This document shows, piece after piece, positions 15,975 to 22,618 of a DNA stretch of 37,285 nt. Source of the stretch: CAZAPV01 sp964487195 (GTDB taxonomy: Bacteria; Patescibacteriota; Patescibacteriia; SG8-24); the NCBI GenBank assembly GCA_964487195.1, contig CAZAPV010000002.1, positions 1 through 37,285 of the forward strand, given 5' to 3'. Position numbers and translations under genes: made by a program. Below the pieces are notes generated by a model that searched no databases, was not told the origin of the DNA, and saw only the letters and a program-made list of their open reading frames with translations. Numbering within the stretch: the stretch's first letter is position 1; every line of letters starts with the position of its first letter.

Positions 15975-16128
15975 CGACGGCCGTTCCTGCGAGGACGCCG
16001 TTCCGATGGACTCGAGCTGCGAAATCTCACCGCGCTCGCTGTTCTGCATGCACTGCGGCAACGAGGTCCCGTTCTACGAATACCAGGTGCACGCCGCGCG
16101 TTGCGCTCTCAATCTTCCCCAGCAATAA
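15961..16128 (+). CDS. Zinc-finger microprotein 2 (C-X2-C-X11-H-X3-C)
   Basis: A 55-residue protein. The ATG at 15961 (first of three ATG in a row) follows GGAGGGA by seven bases; the frame differs from the upstream gene, which it overlaps by 14 bases. The core CMHC, 11 residues, HAARC has exactly the spacing of microprotein 1 (CPHC...HAKTC), so they are likely paralogues. The N-terminus is acidic (MDSDGRSCEDAVPMDSSCE). Function unknown. A strong terminator follows directly. Confidence 0.68.
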   Translation: MMMDSDGRSCEDAVPMDSSCEISPRSLFCMHCGNEVPFYEYQVHAARCALNLPQQ

Positions 16129-16149
16129 GCCCCACCCTCGGGGCTTTTT
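16127..16149 (+). terminator. Terminator after the zinc-finger pair
   Basis: Stem AAGCCCC/GGGGCTT, loop ACCCTC, then T. It starts in the stop codon. Confidence 0.88.
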
Positions 16150-16156
16150 ACGTAAA

Positions 16157-16195
16157 TTATCCCCACTATGGGGACTGTCCCCAAATTGGGGATAA
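16157..16195. repeat. 39-base symmetrical palindromic repeat, copy 1
   Basis: Structure: TTATCCCCA, CTA, TGGGGAC, T, GTCCCCA, AAT, TGGGGATAA. It can fold as one long palindrome or as two adjacent short hairpins. A second copy lies at 24144-24182. It sits between convergent genes, right after one terminator and before the other. REP-like by size and symmetry; no REP-associated transposase is in the window. Confidence 0.85.
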
Positions 16196-16220
16196 AAAAA
16201 TCCCGACATGCAGTCGGGAT
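16194..16220 (-). terminator. Terminator of the small membrane protein gene at 16220
   Basis: On minus: ATCCCGAC-TGCAT-GTCGGGAT followed by a run of T. It begins at the stop codon. Confidence 0.88.
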
Positions 16221-16444
16221 TAAAGCAGATATCCGCATAGACGGGCGGCGTAGAGGAGCATGGCGACGCCGGTGGCGAACGAACCCATTTCATTCACCCA
16301 CAGGACGCCGATCAGGAACCAGTTCCTCCGTTTGTCCGAGAGGAAGTCGGCCCCGATCTTCTTGAGCACCAGCGCGCCGGCGAACGGAATCAGGGCCGCG
16401 AACGCGGTCTCCATACCGAGCACAGTACACGTTATTTCCGGCAT
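16220..16444 (-). CDS. Small two-span membrane protein
   Basis: A 74-residue protein, ATG at 16444 preceded by AAGGAGGCG at good spacing. Two hydrophobic segments (about residues 8-28, LGMETAFAALIPFAGALVLKK, and 42-70, FLIGVLWVNEMGSFATGVAMLLYAARLC) flank a basic turn (SDKRRN), giving a hairpin topology. No family recognised. It has its own promoter, which lies in the 3' end of lspA, and its own terminator, so it is an independent unit. Confidence 0.7.
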   Translation of the reverse strand: MPEITCTVLGMETAFAALIPFAGALVLKKIGADFLSDKRRNWFLIGVLWVNEMGSFATGVAMLLYAARLCGYLL

Positions 16445-16480
16445 TCGATCGCCTCCTTGTTTGGCAAAGAACCGATGTTC

Positions 16481-16509
16481 GTCTTATCACGCCGCCGCGG
16501 ACGTGTCAA
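16481..16509 (-). promoter_or_regulatory. Promoter of the 16220-16444 gene
   Basis: Read on minus: TTGACA, 17-base spacer, TAAGAC. It overlaps the last codons of lspA. Confidence 0.6.
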
Positions 16510-16927
16510 CGTGCCGCCCGAGCAGCAACAAGAGCAGACCCCCGACGATCATCCCGTCCGCGATGTTCACCGCCGAGCGGCCGAAGAAGATCAGATAGTC
16601 GATCGTCGCGCCGTAGAGCGCGCGATCGAGCAGATTCGACGCCGCGCCGAGCAGGATAGCGAACACCACCGCCGCGCGCCGCGGCCTTTCGCGCACCGAC
16701 GCGACGAAGTACGCGACAAGCAGCAGGAACGTCGCGGACGCCACTGGCCAGAAAATCGCATCGTGGAGCGGAATACTGAACGCGATCCCGGTGTTGCGGA
16801 ACAACGCGAACTGCACCAGGGCCGGTGTCGGCGCGCCGAGCGACAGCGCGTAATTTTTCAGCAGCCGATCCGCGGCAAACAAAATCACCGCAGCAGCATA
16901 GCCGAGCCACGGTGTTTTTCCTCGCAT
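16487..16927 (-). CDS. lspA: Lipoprotein signal peptidase (signal peptidase II)
   Basis: A 146-residue membrane protein with four hydrophobic segments. The family motifs are complete: NTGIAFS (NxGxAF), then GAASNLLDRALYGATIDYL with the first catalytic Asp region (NLLDR), then SAVNIADGMIVGG with the second catalytic Asp (NxAD). It cleaves prolipoprotein signals just before the lipidated Cys. It starts eight bases after the stop of the DksA/TraR gene, so the two form an operon, a pairing seen in other bacteria. Likely substrates include the lipoproteins at 7188 and 8778. Confidence 0.95.
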   Translation of the reverse strand: MRGKTPWLGYAAAVILFAADRLLKNYALSLGAPTPALVQFALFRNTGIAFSIPLHDAIFWPVASATFLLLVAYFVASVRERPRRAAVVFAILLGAASNLLDRALYGATIDYLIFFGRSAVNIADGMIVGGLLLLLLGRHVDTSAAA

Positions 16928-16934
16928 ACGCCGC

Positions 16935-17306
16935 TTAGAATTCCTGCGTGAACGATTTTTTGCACTCGATGCACGAACTGGACGACGGCCGGGCGCGCAA
17001 CCGTTTTTCGTCGATCTCCTTGTTGCAGTATTTGCACGTGCCGTAGGTGCCCTTCCCGATTCTCTCGAGCGCCTTCTCGACGTCCCGGAGCGACGCCTCG
17101 AGCGTCCGCTCGAGCGTCAGGTTCGTGCTGAACGCGTCCACCTCTTCGGCATTCTCGTCTTCCTTATCGCCCATGTTCGGAAATTTCGCGTCGTAGTCGT
17201 CAAGATTTTTCGGGTTCTGTTTGGCGAACTCTTCCAGCTCCTCCTTGAGCCGTTTTTCTTCAGTGCGGAGCTGATCCTCCATCTCTTTGACGAATTCCTG
17301 TCTCAT
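16935..17306 (-). CDS. DksA/TraR-family zinc-finger protein
   Basis: A 123-residue protein. The N-terminal two thirds is a charged coiled coil (MRQEFVKEMEDQLRTEEKRL, KEELEEFAKQ). The C-terminal zinc finger has CKYC and CIEC around KEIDEKRLRARPSSSS, with the family phrase GTYGTCKYCNKEI. Members bind RNA polymerase in its secondary channel and modulate rRNA and stress promoters; others in this class have unknown targets. I use the ATG at 17306, where the coiled coil begins; the longer frame upstream is rejected. No Shine-Dalgarno sequence precedes it. The candidate ncRNA terminator lies about 75 bases upstream, so read-through could control it. Confidence 0.9.
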   Translation of the reverse strand: MRQEFVKEMEDQLRTEEKRLKEELEEFAKQNPKNLDDYDAKFPNMGDKEDENAEEVDAFSTNLTLERTLEASLRDVEKALERIGKGTYGTCKYCNKEIDEKRLRARPSSSSCIECKKSFTQEF

Positions 17307-17380
17307 AAAAATAAGGTCGCCGGGACCAGTGTGATTACGTGAATACTGTACCGATTGAGCGCAAAGATGGCAAATCCTGG

Positions 17381-17442
17381 GAAAAAGAAATCGGCGCAAG
17401 AAGTTTTTGCCCAATGAAAGAATTCATGGCTCACTTGCGCCG
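17381..17442 (-). terminator. Intrinsic terminator of the candidate ncRNA
   Basis: On minus: CGGCGCAAG ... CTTGCGCCG, perfect nine-base stem with a 33-base loop that holds a smaller hairpin, then ATTTCTTTTTC. Confidence 0.7.
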
Positions 17443-17735
17443 AAAGAAGTACCTGGGGGAGCTTCCGTTGACGGGTGTAATACCTCTGCTCCAAAGGTTG
17501 AAGCGGACGTATCACACCCGAACGGATCTTGTCCCGAGGTCAAAGAACAGAACTTCTCTACCTCTCCGTGGTAGAAGCCCCCAAAGGTAAAGCGGGGGAT
17601 ACCGGATGCCCTTTTTTGATTTTGATTTTTATTTCAAGCTCAAGTCGGGCAAAGGAGTAGTAAAGAAGAGGGAAACGGTCCCGACTGGACGGGCTCATTT
17701 CTCTTCATTCGAGGTCAAAGAGCTTTACTTCAGTA
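17381..17735 (-). ncRNA. Candidate structured non-coding RNA or long leader, unassigned class
   Basis: About 355 bases run from a strong promoter (17741-17769) to an intrinsic terminator (17381-17442) with no convincing gene. Several long-range pairings are visible: AGTCGGG/CCCGACT (17643-17649 with 17680-17686); CCCCC/GGGGG (17578-17582 with 17594-17598); CGTT-CGGGTGT/ACACCCG-AACG (17466-17478 with 17514-17524); CTACC/GGTAG (17558-17573). A 12-base motif, TCTTTGACCTCG on minus, occurs twice (17535-17546 and 17710-17721). I tested by eye for RNase P RNA, tmRNA, SRP RNA and T-box signatures and found none. It could be a stand-alone RNA or a leader with attenuation ahead of the DksA/TraR-lspA operon. 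Confidence 0.55.
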
Positions 17736-17740
17736 CTTTC

Positions 17741-17769
17741 AGTATACCAGTTTTGTTCAGTGCGGTCAA
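17741..17769 (-). promoter_or_regulatory. Strong promoter of the candidate ncRNA
   Basis: Read on minus: TTGACC, 17-base spacer ending TGG (extended -10), TATACT. One of the best promoters in the window. Confidence 0.8.
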
Positions 17770-17808
17770 TCGGGAAGAACGGCCTTATTTTGCCTCAAAC
17801 CCCGTTTG

Positions 17809-17884
17809 TTATCCCCAAGATGCTTCAGTATCCACACGCCAGAATCGCCCTATCCCCAAAGTTAACCACAGAGAGTGTGGATAA
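17809..17884. promoter_or_regulatory. Cluster of DnaA-box-like 9-mers
   Basis: Five sites in 76 bases: TTATCCCCA (17809-17817), GTATCCACA (17828-17836), CTATCCCCA (17850-17858), TTAACCACA (17862-17870) and a perfect TGTGGATAA (17876-17884). The first four are read on plus and the last is inverted. Four differ from TTATCCACA by one or two bases. The cluster lies just upstream of the ncRNA promoter and overlaps the 3' end of the adjacent gene. It may be an origin, a DnaA titration site or a DnaA-controlled promoter region. Confidence 0.55.
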
Positions 17885-19123
17885 GGTCGGGATAGGGAGA
17901 GCGCCCGAAATGAGCGGGAGTGCGGCGGCGAACGCCGGCGGGAGCGTGAGGGTGAGGCGGTCAGTTCCTGCAGCGCTGTCGCACGGTTGGTTCCCGGGTT
18001 GCTTCGCCTTGGTCATGGAGAGGAGGCGCGGATCGGAGGCGATCAGCGTGCCGTCCGCGCCATCGGTCGAAACGATGATGGAGGAATTGCCGCTGAACGC
18101 GACCCGTTCGGCGCCATTCGCATCGGCGACCGGGGCGAAACGGTGGCTGTTTTTGTTGAAACGGTATTCGGATGCCATGTCGCCGTCCGGCAGCCGGAAC
18201 GGCGTCGCGTCCGGCCATGCGGCGGCGAAGTAGTTCTGGAGCGCGGTCGTCGCGGCGCCGGTTCGCACGGTCGGGAGACGGAACAGGAAGTCGACGCGGT
18301 CGCCGTTTTCCGACGGGAACAGCGCGACCGAGAGCGGCGCGTCGAGCAGCGTGCGCAGCGCGAGCGCGGCGTCGCCGACGATGCGGCTCGCGGGCGCTGC
18401 CGGGGAGAGTTCGCTGATCTGCCCGAACAGCACGACGAGCGGATCGAACGACGGCGTCGTTTCGACGAGCGAGAGGTCCGCGGATGATCGGTTCGACGAA
18501 GGGAGCGGACGCTGTTCGGTCGGCATGGCGAAACCGAACAGCCGCATCGTTGCCGCCTCGCGCGCCGACGCGGCGGCGATCGTCATCGAAGACGGATGGA
18601 CCGCGATCGCGGCGACGAACGGTTCGAGCGGCGCGGGCGTCACTGGAACGTCATCGCGCACCGCGGGGAACGCGGACGGATTCGCATACAGTTGGATGTT
18701 CGCGACCCCGCGCATCGCGACAAGGGCGGACGCGGCCCGCGGGGCATCGGCGAGCGATGCACCGTGCGCGGACGACGCGTCGCCGAGCAGGAACGTTCTT
18801 CTGCCGAGCGCCACGGCGCCGTGGTCGGCGAGTGCGGCGATCTCGTCCGCAGCGAGCGGTCGCATGCGCCAACGGAGGAGCGTCGACCAATGAATGCCGT
18901 CCGTCGTCGGTACGGCGAAGACCGCCGCTTCGTCGGGATGGAGTGCGGGAATCCGGAGCGCGGAGATCAGAACGTCGTCGCCGCTTTCGTGGACGTACAG
19001 CGCGGCGGTCGGCGGTACGAAACGCAGGATCGTATCCGGGCTCGCGATGAATACCCGCGTCGCCCAGAACGACGCCGCGGCGAACGCGAGCGCCGCAATG
19101 CCTGCGAAGGCGGCGCGTCGCAT
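17825..19123 (-). CDS. Uncharacterised membrane-anchored exported protein
   Basis: A 432-residue protein with an N-terminal signal anchor (MRRAAFAGIAALAFAAASFW). The rest is alanine-rich and extracytoplasmic in composition, with repeated beta-like segments: FVPPTAALYVHESGDD near the start, SNRSSADLSLVETTPSFDPL in the middle, and VDFLFRLPT and ERVAFSGNSSIIVSTDG later. The layout loosely resembles DUF3352-type proteins, but I cannot confirm this. It starts one base after the pnp stop, so it is the last gene of the rpsO-NYN-pnp cluster. Its 3' end overlaps the DnaA-like cluster. No clear terminator follows. Confidence 0.75.
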   Translation of the reverse strand: MRRAAFAGIAALAFAAASFWATRVFIASPDTILRFVPPTAALYVHESGDDVLISALRIPALHPDEAAVFAVPTTDGIHWSTLLRWRMRPLAADEIAALADHGAVALGRRTFLLGDASSAHGASLADAPRAASALVAMRGVANIQLYANPSAFPAVRDDVPVTPAPLEPFVAAIAVHPSSMTIAAASAREAATMRLFGFAMPTEQRPLPSSNRSSADLSLVETTPSFDPLVVLFGQISELSPAAPASRIVGDAALALRTLLDAPLSVALFPSENGDRVDFLFRLPTVRTGAATTALQNYFAAAWPDATPFRLPDGDMASEYRFNKNSHRFAPVADANGAERVAFSGNSSIIVSTDGADGTLIASDPRLLSMTKAKQPGNQPCDSAAGTDRLTLTLPPAFAAALPLISGALPIPTLSTLSVVNFGDRAILACGY

Positions 19124-19124
19124 A

Positions 19125-21308
19125 CTATCTTTTAGGGCGGAAACCGCCGTTGTCGTCGGCCATGCCGGCCGGCCGTTCCTGCGGAATGCCGAGCTCCTGC
19201 CTCGCCCGCTTGAGCGACAGGTTGATGCGGCCGAGTTCGTCGATTTCGATCACTTTGACGGGGATGATGTCGCCGACCTTGACCATGTCGGTCACTTTGC
19301 CGACGCGCCACGGCGCCATCTCCGAGATGTGCACGAGCCCTTCCTGGCCTGGCACCACTTCGACGAACGCGCCGAAGTCCATGATGCGCGTCACCTTTCC
19401 TTCTTTGAACAGTTCGCCGGCGGCGACCTCTTTGGTGAGCATGCGCACCCATTCGACCGCACGGTCCAATCCGGTTTTGTTCGCCGAGCAGATCGTCACC
19501 GTGCCGTCGTTCTCGACATCGATGCTGACGCCGGTTTCGTCGATGATCTGGTTGATCATTTTGCCGCCCGGGCCGATCACGGTCCTGATGCTGTCCGGAT
19601 TGATCTTGATCGTGATGATGCGCGGCGCGTACGGCGACAGATCCGGTCGCGGCGCGGCGATCGCTTTTTCCATCACGTCGAGGATCTGCATGCGCGCGGC
19701 GCGTCCCTGATGGAGCGTCTCTTCGACGATCTTCGGCGAGAGGCCCTTCGTTTTGGTGTCGAGCTGGATCGTGGTGATCCCGACGCGCGTGCCGCCGATT
19801 TTGAAGTCCATCCCGCCGTCACCGTCTTCCAGATCTTGGAGGTCGGTGAGAATTTTGTAGCTGCCGCTCCCGTCGGTCGCGATGCCCATCGCGATCCCCG
19901 CGACCGGCCGCGTGATCGGGACGCCCGCATCCATAAGCGCGAGCGTGGAACCGCAGATCGAGCCCTGCGAGCTGGAGCCGTTCGAAGAAAGCACTTCGGA
20001 GACGACGCGGATCGCGTACGGGAACGTCTCTTTGGGCGGGAGCACCGGCATGAGCGCGCGCTCGGCGAGGCCGCCGTGGCCGATTTCGCGCCGTCCGGCG
20101 CCGCCGATGCGACCGGTTTCACCGACCGAGTACGGCGGGAAGTTGTAGTGGTGCATGTAGCGTTTTTTGCCGACCTCTTCCATGCCGTCGAGCGTCTGCA
20201 CGTCGCCCGGACCGCCGAGCGTGACGATCGAGAGCACCTGCGTGTCGCCGCGGTGGAACAGGCCGGATCCGTGCGTGCGTGGCAGGAGCGCGACCTCCGC
20301 CCCGAGCGAGCGAATCTCGTCCAGCTTGCGTCCGCCGACCCGTTCGCCGCGGTCGAGGATGGCGCGCGTCACCGCCGCCTCCACGATCCCGTCGAACTCG
20401 TCGTGCGCCACTTTGCGTTTTTCTTCGTCCACCCCCTCGGATTCCAGATGCGCTTCCATTTCCGCGCGCAATTTGTTCAATGCGTTGCGCCGCGCGGTTT
20501 TGTTGACGTTCGCGCCGGCGAACAGCACCTCGGGGAAGCGCGTTTTCAGGAACGCTTCGGCTTTGGCGATGAGCGCGTCATCGGTCGCGGTTTCTCCGGA
20601 GAGCGACTTCGGATCAATCTTCGTCTTGCCGACCGCGGCGACCGCTTTTTCGATCAGCGCGATCGGTTCTTTGAGATGCTTCTGGCCGAACATGATCGCC
20701 TCGTACATATCCTTTTCCGGCACTTCCTTGGCGTTCGCTTCGATCATCAGCGCGCGGTCCGGCATGCCGGCGACGATCACGTCGACGTCACCTTTGCCGC
20801 GCGCTTCGAACGTCGGGTTGATCACCCATTCGCTACCGACGCGGCCGACGCGGATGCTGCCGATCGGTCCGTCCCACGGGATGTCGGAGATCGCGAGCGC
20901 GCACGACGCGGCGACGAGCGACGGGATGTCGGAGTCGTTCTCCATGTCGACCGACAGGCACTCGATCACCACCTGCACGTCGTTCCTGACGCCGTACGGA
21001 AACAGCGGCCGGATGGAGCGGTCGATCATGCGCCCGGTCATCACCGCTTCGTCGGTCGGGCGGCCTTCGCGCTTGATGAAGCGCGAGCTTTTGATTTTTC
21101 CCGCAGCGTACAGCTTCTCTTCGTATTCGACGGAGAGCGGGAAGAATTCGATCCCCGCGCGCGCTTTCGCGGCCATGGTGACCGCCGCGAGCACGACGGT
21201 ATCGCCATATTGGACGGTGCAGGCGCCGTTCGCCTGCGCGGCGTATCTCCCCGTTTCGATGGCGAGTGTTTTGCCGCCCCATTGCGTCTCGAATCTCTGC
21301 ACTGACAT
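19125..21308 (-). CDS. pnp: Polyribonucleotide nucleotidyltransferase (PNPase)
   Basis: A 727-residue protein with the full architecture: two RNase PH domains (first with KSSRFIKREGRPTDEAVMTG and DRSIRPLFP; second with RTHGSGLFHRGDTQVLSIVT and SSNGSSSQGSICGSTLALMD), a helical linker, a KH domain (RTVIGPGGKMINQIIDETG) and an S1 domain (GKVTRIMDFGAFVEVVPGQE, LVHISEMA). It degrades RNA phosphorolytically from the 3' end. I start it at 21308 (MSVQRFETQWGGK), where homology to the family begins; an upstream frame from 21380 runs through a leader hairpin. It sits downstream of rpsO, as in many bacteria, with an NYN gene inserted. Confidence 0.96.
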   Translation of the reverse strand: MSVQRFETQWGGKTLAIETGRYAAQANGACTVQYGDTVVLAAVTMAAKARAGIEFFPLSVEYEEKLYAAGKIKSSRFIKREGRPTDEAVMTGRMIDRSIRPLFPYGVRNDVQVVIECLSVDMENDSDIPSLVAASCALAISDIPWDGPIGSIRVGRVGSEWVINPTFEARGKGDVDVIVAGMPDRALMIEANAKEVPEKDMYEAIMFGQKHLKEPIALIEKAVAAVGKTKIDPKSLSGETATDDALIAKAEAFLKTRFPEVLFAGANVNKTARRNALNKLRAEMEAHLESEGVDEEKRKVAHDEFDGIVEAAVTRAILDRGERVGGRKLDEIRSLGAEVALLPRTHGSGLFHRGDTQVLSIVTLGGPGDVQTLDGMEEVGKKRYMHHYNFPPYSVGETGRIGGAGRREIGHGGLAERALMPVLPPKETFPYAIRVVSEVLSSNGSSSQGSICGSTLALMDAGVPITRPVAGIAMGIATDGSGSYKILTDLQDLEDGDGGMDFKIGGTRVGITTIQLDTKTKGLSPKIVEETLHQGRAARMQILDVMEKAIAAPRPDLSPYAPRIITIKINPDSIRTVIGPGGKMINQIIDETGVSIDVENDGTVTICSANKTGLDRAVEWVRMLTKEVAAGELFKEGKVTRIMDFGAFVEVVPGQEGLVHISEMAPWRVGKVTDMVKVGDIIPVKVIEIDELGRINLSLKRARQELGIPQERPAGMADDNGGFRPKR

Positions 21309-21345
21309 AGTGCGTACCCGGCGGCTCAATTCGTCGGAAGGCTCA

Positions 21346-21376
21346 AGACCGTCGGATCCCCAAGGGTCCCAGGTCT
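21346..21376 (-). promoter_or_regulatory. Leader hairpin upstream of pnp
   Basis: Two stacked stems, AGACC/GGTCT and GGATCC/GGGTCC, with small internal bulges and a four-base loop, 38 bases before the pnp start. In E. coli a pnp leader hairpin is cut by RNase III and mediates PNPase autocontrol; a similar role here is inference. Confidence 0.5.
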
Positions 21377-21422
21377 CCATGTCTTCGGGCGAACTTTCGT
21401 TCCGGGTGGTTATGAATCGTGA

Positions 21423-22004
21423 TTATTTTTTCGGTTGTTCGCGCAGTTCGCGCTCCTCCCGCTGCTGCGTGGACCGCGGCGCCCGTCGGCCCCCGCGCGG
21501 ACGGCTGCCGCTCTTGATGAGGTAGCGGTCCTTGTCCTGCGAAAGATCGACGAAATCGTCGACCGCCGCGACGAGCTTGCTCGCCGCGGTTTCGCGGAAC
21601 GCGATCGCCTCGACTTGCCGGCCGCGGTGCTTCAGGTATTCGACCAGCTCCACGAAGTCGCCATCGCCGGAGACGAGCACGATGACGTCGAGAATCTCGC
21701 CGATCCGGATCGCGTCGACCGCGATCCCGATATCCCAGTCCGCCTTCTTCGCACCGCCGACGAACACCTGCACCTCGCGCTCTTTCGTCTCGAGTCCCTG
21801 CTTGTACAGCGCCTCGAAGAACGGCGCCTCTTCGCCGGTCGCCTTGACGACGTACGCGATCGCGCGGATCAGCTGGCGGTCGGCGACCGCGGTTTTCAGA
21901 ATCTCCCCGAAGTTGACCTTCGAGTTATAGAGATTCTTCGCCGAGTAGTACATGTTCTGCACGTCGATGAAAACGCCGACGCGCTGGTTTTTATGTTTGA
22001 TCAT
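21423..22004 (-). CDS. NYN-domain (LabA/DUF88-type) putative ribonuclease
   Basis: A 193-residue protein. The PIN-like NYN fold is shown by VGVFIDVQNMYYSAKNL, with its first Asp; KKADWDIGIAVDAIRI, with the second acidic pair; and DVIVLVSGDGDFVELVEYL, with the SGDGDF motif. The C-terminus after residue 165 is strongly basic (SRPRGGRRAPRSTQQREERE), a likely RNA-binding tail. The family comprises metal-dependent ribonucleases or RNA-binding proteins. Placement between rpsO and pnp suggests a link with RNA turnover. It starts at ATG 22004, after the rpsO terminator hairpin, which probably allows read-through. Confidence 0.88.
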   Translation of the reverse strand: MIKHKNQRVGVFIDVQNMYYSAKNLYNSKVNFGEILKTAVADRQLIRAIAYVVKATGEEAPFFEALYKQGLETKEREVQVFVGGAKKADWDIGIAVDAIRIGEILDVIVLVSGDGDFVELVEYLKHRGRQVEAIAFRETAASKLVAAVDDFVDLSQDKDRYLIKSGSRPRGGRRAPRSTQQREERELREQPKK

Positions 22005-22013
22005 AGAACGAGT

Positions 22014-22038
22014 AAACGCCAGCCATGGGCTGACGTTT
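22014..22038 (-). terminator. Terminator or processing hairpin after rpsO
   Basis: Stem AAACG-CAGCC/GGCTG-CGTTT with one mismatch and loop ATG. The T tract is short (three T, then AC), so termination is probably partial. Confidence 0.6.
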
Positions 22039-22045
22039 CCGTAGT

Positions 22046-22312
22046 TTAGGCCGAAATTTTGAGTTGATCGGTGAGTTCGACGAACGCTTTGGCATCCTCG
22101 CGCTTCAGGAACTTGAGGAGGCGGCGCCGTTCGCTCACCTTGCGCATGAGACCCTTGCGGGACGAGAAGTCCTTCTTATGGGCGAGGAGGTGGCCGGTGA
22201 GGTCTTTGATCTCCGCCGTCAGGATGGCGATCTGGACCTGCGGGGAACCGGTGTCCTTCGCATGCGTCTTATATTTTTCGATGATACGCTCCTTTTGCTT
22301 CTTATCCAGCAT
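22046..22312 (-). CDS. rpsO: Small ribosomal subunit protein uS15
   Basis: An 88-residue protein, MLDKKQKERIIEKYKTHAKD..., with the typical GSPQVQIAILTAEIKDLTGH, then HKKDFSSRKGLMRKVSERRR and LLKFLKRED. It binds 16S rRNA in the central domain. I choose the ATG at 22312 because it gives the normal family length; an in-frame GTG at 22327 would add five residues and sits closer to a GGTGAT sequence. It heads the rpsO, NYN, pnp and exported-protein cluster, with its own promoter. Confidence 0.96.
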   Translation of the reverse strand: MLDKKQKERIIEKYKTHAKDTGSPQVQIAILTAEIKDLTGHLLAHKKDFSSRKGLMRKVSERRRLLKFLKREDAKAFVELTDQLKISA

Positions 22313-22373
22313 ACGCGCGTTATTCACGAATCACCCAGCCCGCGCCGAGCGACCGTACATTTATTACGGAAGC

Positions 22374-22402
22374 ATCCTAGCAGGAGGGGGCGGATCTGGC
22401 AA
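22374..22402 (-). promoter_or_regulatory. Promoter of rpsO
   Basis: Read on minus: TTGCCA, 17-base spacer, TAGGAT, giving a leader of about 50 bases. Confidence 0.6.
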
Positions 22403-22414
22403 GCGGTGCGGGAT

Positions 22415-22444
22415 AAATAAAAACGCTCCCGAAGAGGGGAGCGT
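22415..22444 (-). terminator. Terminator upstream of the rpsO promoter, no obvious gene before it
   Basis: On minus: ACGCTCCC-CTCTTC-GGGAGCGT followed by TTTATTTATCC. No minus-strand gene ends here, so it may end an unannotated small RNA from about 22447-22555 or insulate rpsO from xer-divergent transcription. Confidence 0.8.
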
Positions 22445-22581
22445 GGAGAGAACGGGCCGTTGTTAAGACCACAGCCGGGGCCAGTTTGTTTGAAACGGCC
22501 GCACGTCGCAACATGTGGCGAATAATGACCCAACACTGACAGAATCCCGCTAAGTTGTCAATGGACGGCGATCATCAAAAC

Positions 22582-22610
22582 ATGACAGCCTGTTTTGAGT
22601 GTCGTATAAT
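22582..22610 (+). promoter_or_regulatory. Promoter of the Xer gene, leaderless transcript predicted
   Basis: ATGACA, 17-base spacer, TATAAT (perfect -10). The -10 ends eight bases before the ATG, so transcription should start at or next to the start codon. Confidence 0.75.
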
Positions 22611-22618
22611 GTAACGGT

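Larger units (their letters stand above)
17307..17824. other. 518-base gene-free region with promoter, structured RNA and DnaA-like sites
   Basis: It contains the candidate ncRNA, an AT-rich stretch at 17612-17635 (CTTTTTTGATTTTGATTTTT-like), the minus-strand promoter and the first DnaA-like site. Two plus-strand frames here (17339-17590 and 17606-17884) have no ribosome-binding site or family features. Confidence 0.6.

Noticed and set aside
17339..17590. 83-codon plus-strand frame in the 17.3-17.8 kb gap
   Set aside because: No ribosome-binding site or family features; it is antisense to a promoter-driven structured segment.
17381..17735. Assignment of the structured segment to RNase P RNA or tmRNA
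   Set aside because: No GAGGAAAGTCC-type or ACAGAA-CCGGCTTA core and no tRNA-like 3' end with TTCGA; class left open.
17606..17884. 92-codon plus-strand frame over the AT-rich stretch
   Set aside because: Starts with low-complexity Phe/Asp residues, no ribosome-binding site, and overlaps the promoter and DnaA-like cluster.
18894..21305. Very long open frame on plus opposite pnp (803 codons)
   Set aside because: Arg/His/Asp-rich composition typical of the antisense frame of a high-GC gene; pnp on the other strand is complete and conserved.
21309..21380. N-terminal extension of pnp starting METWDPWG
   Set aside because: The segment corresponds to the leader hairpin and the family N-terminus begins at 21308.
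22440..22560. Possible tRNA or 5S-like RNA near xerC
   Set aside because: Only one seven-base pair and no cloverleaf, T-loop or CCA pattern.
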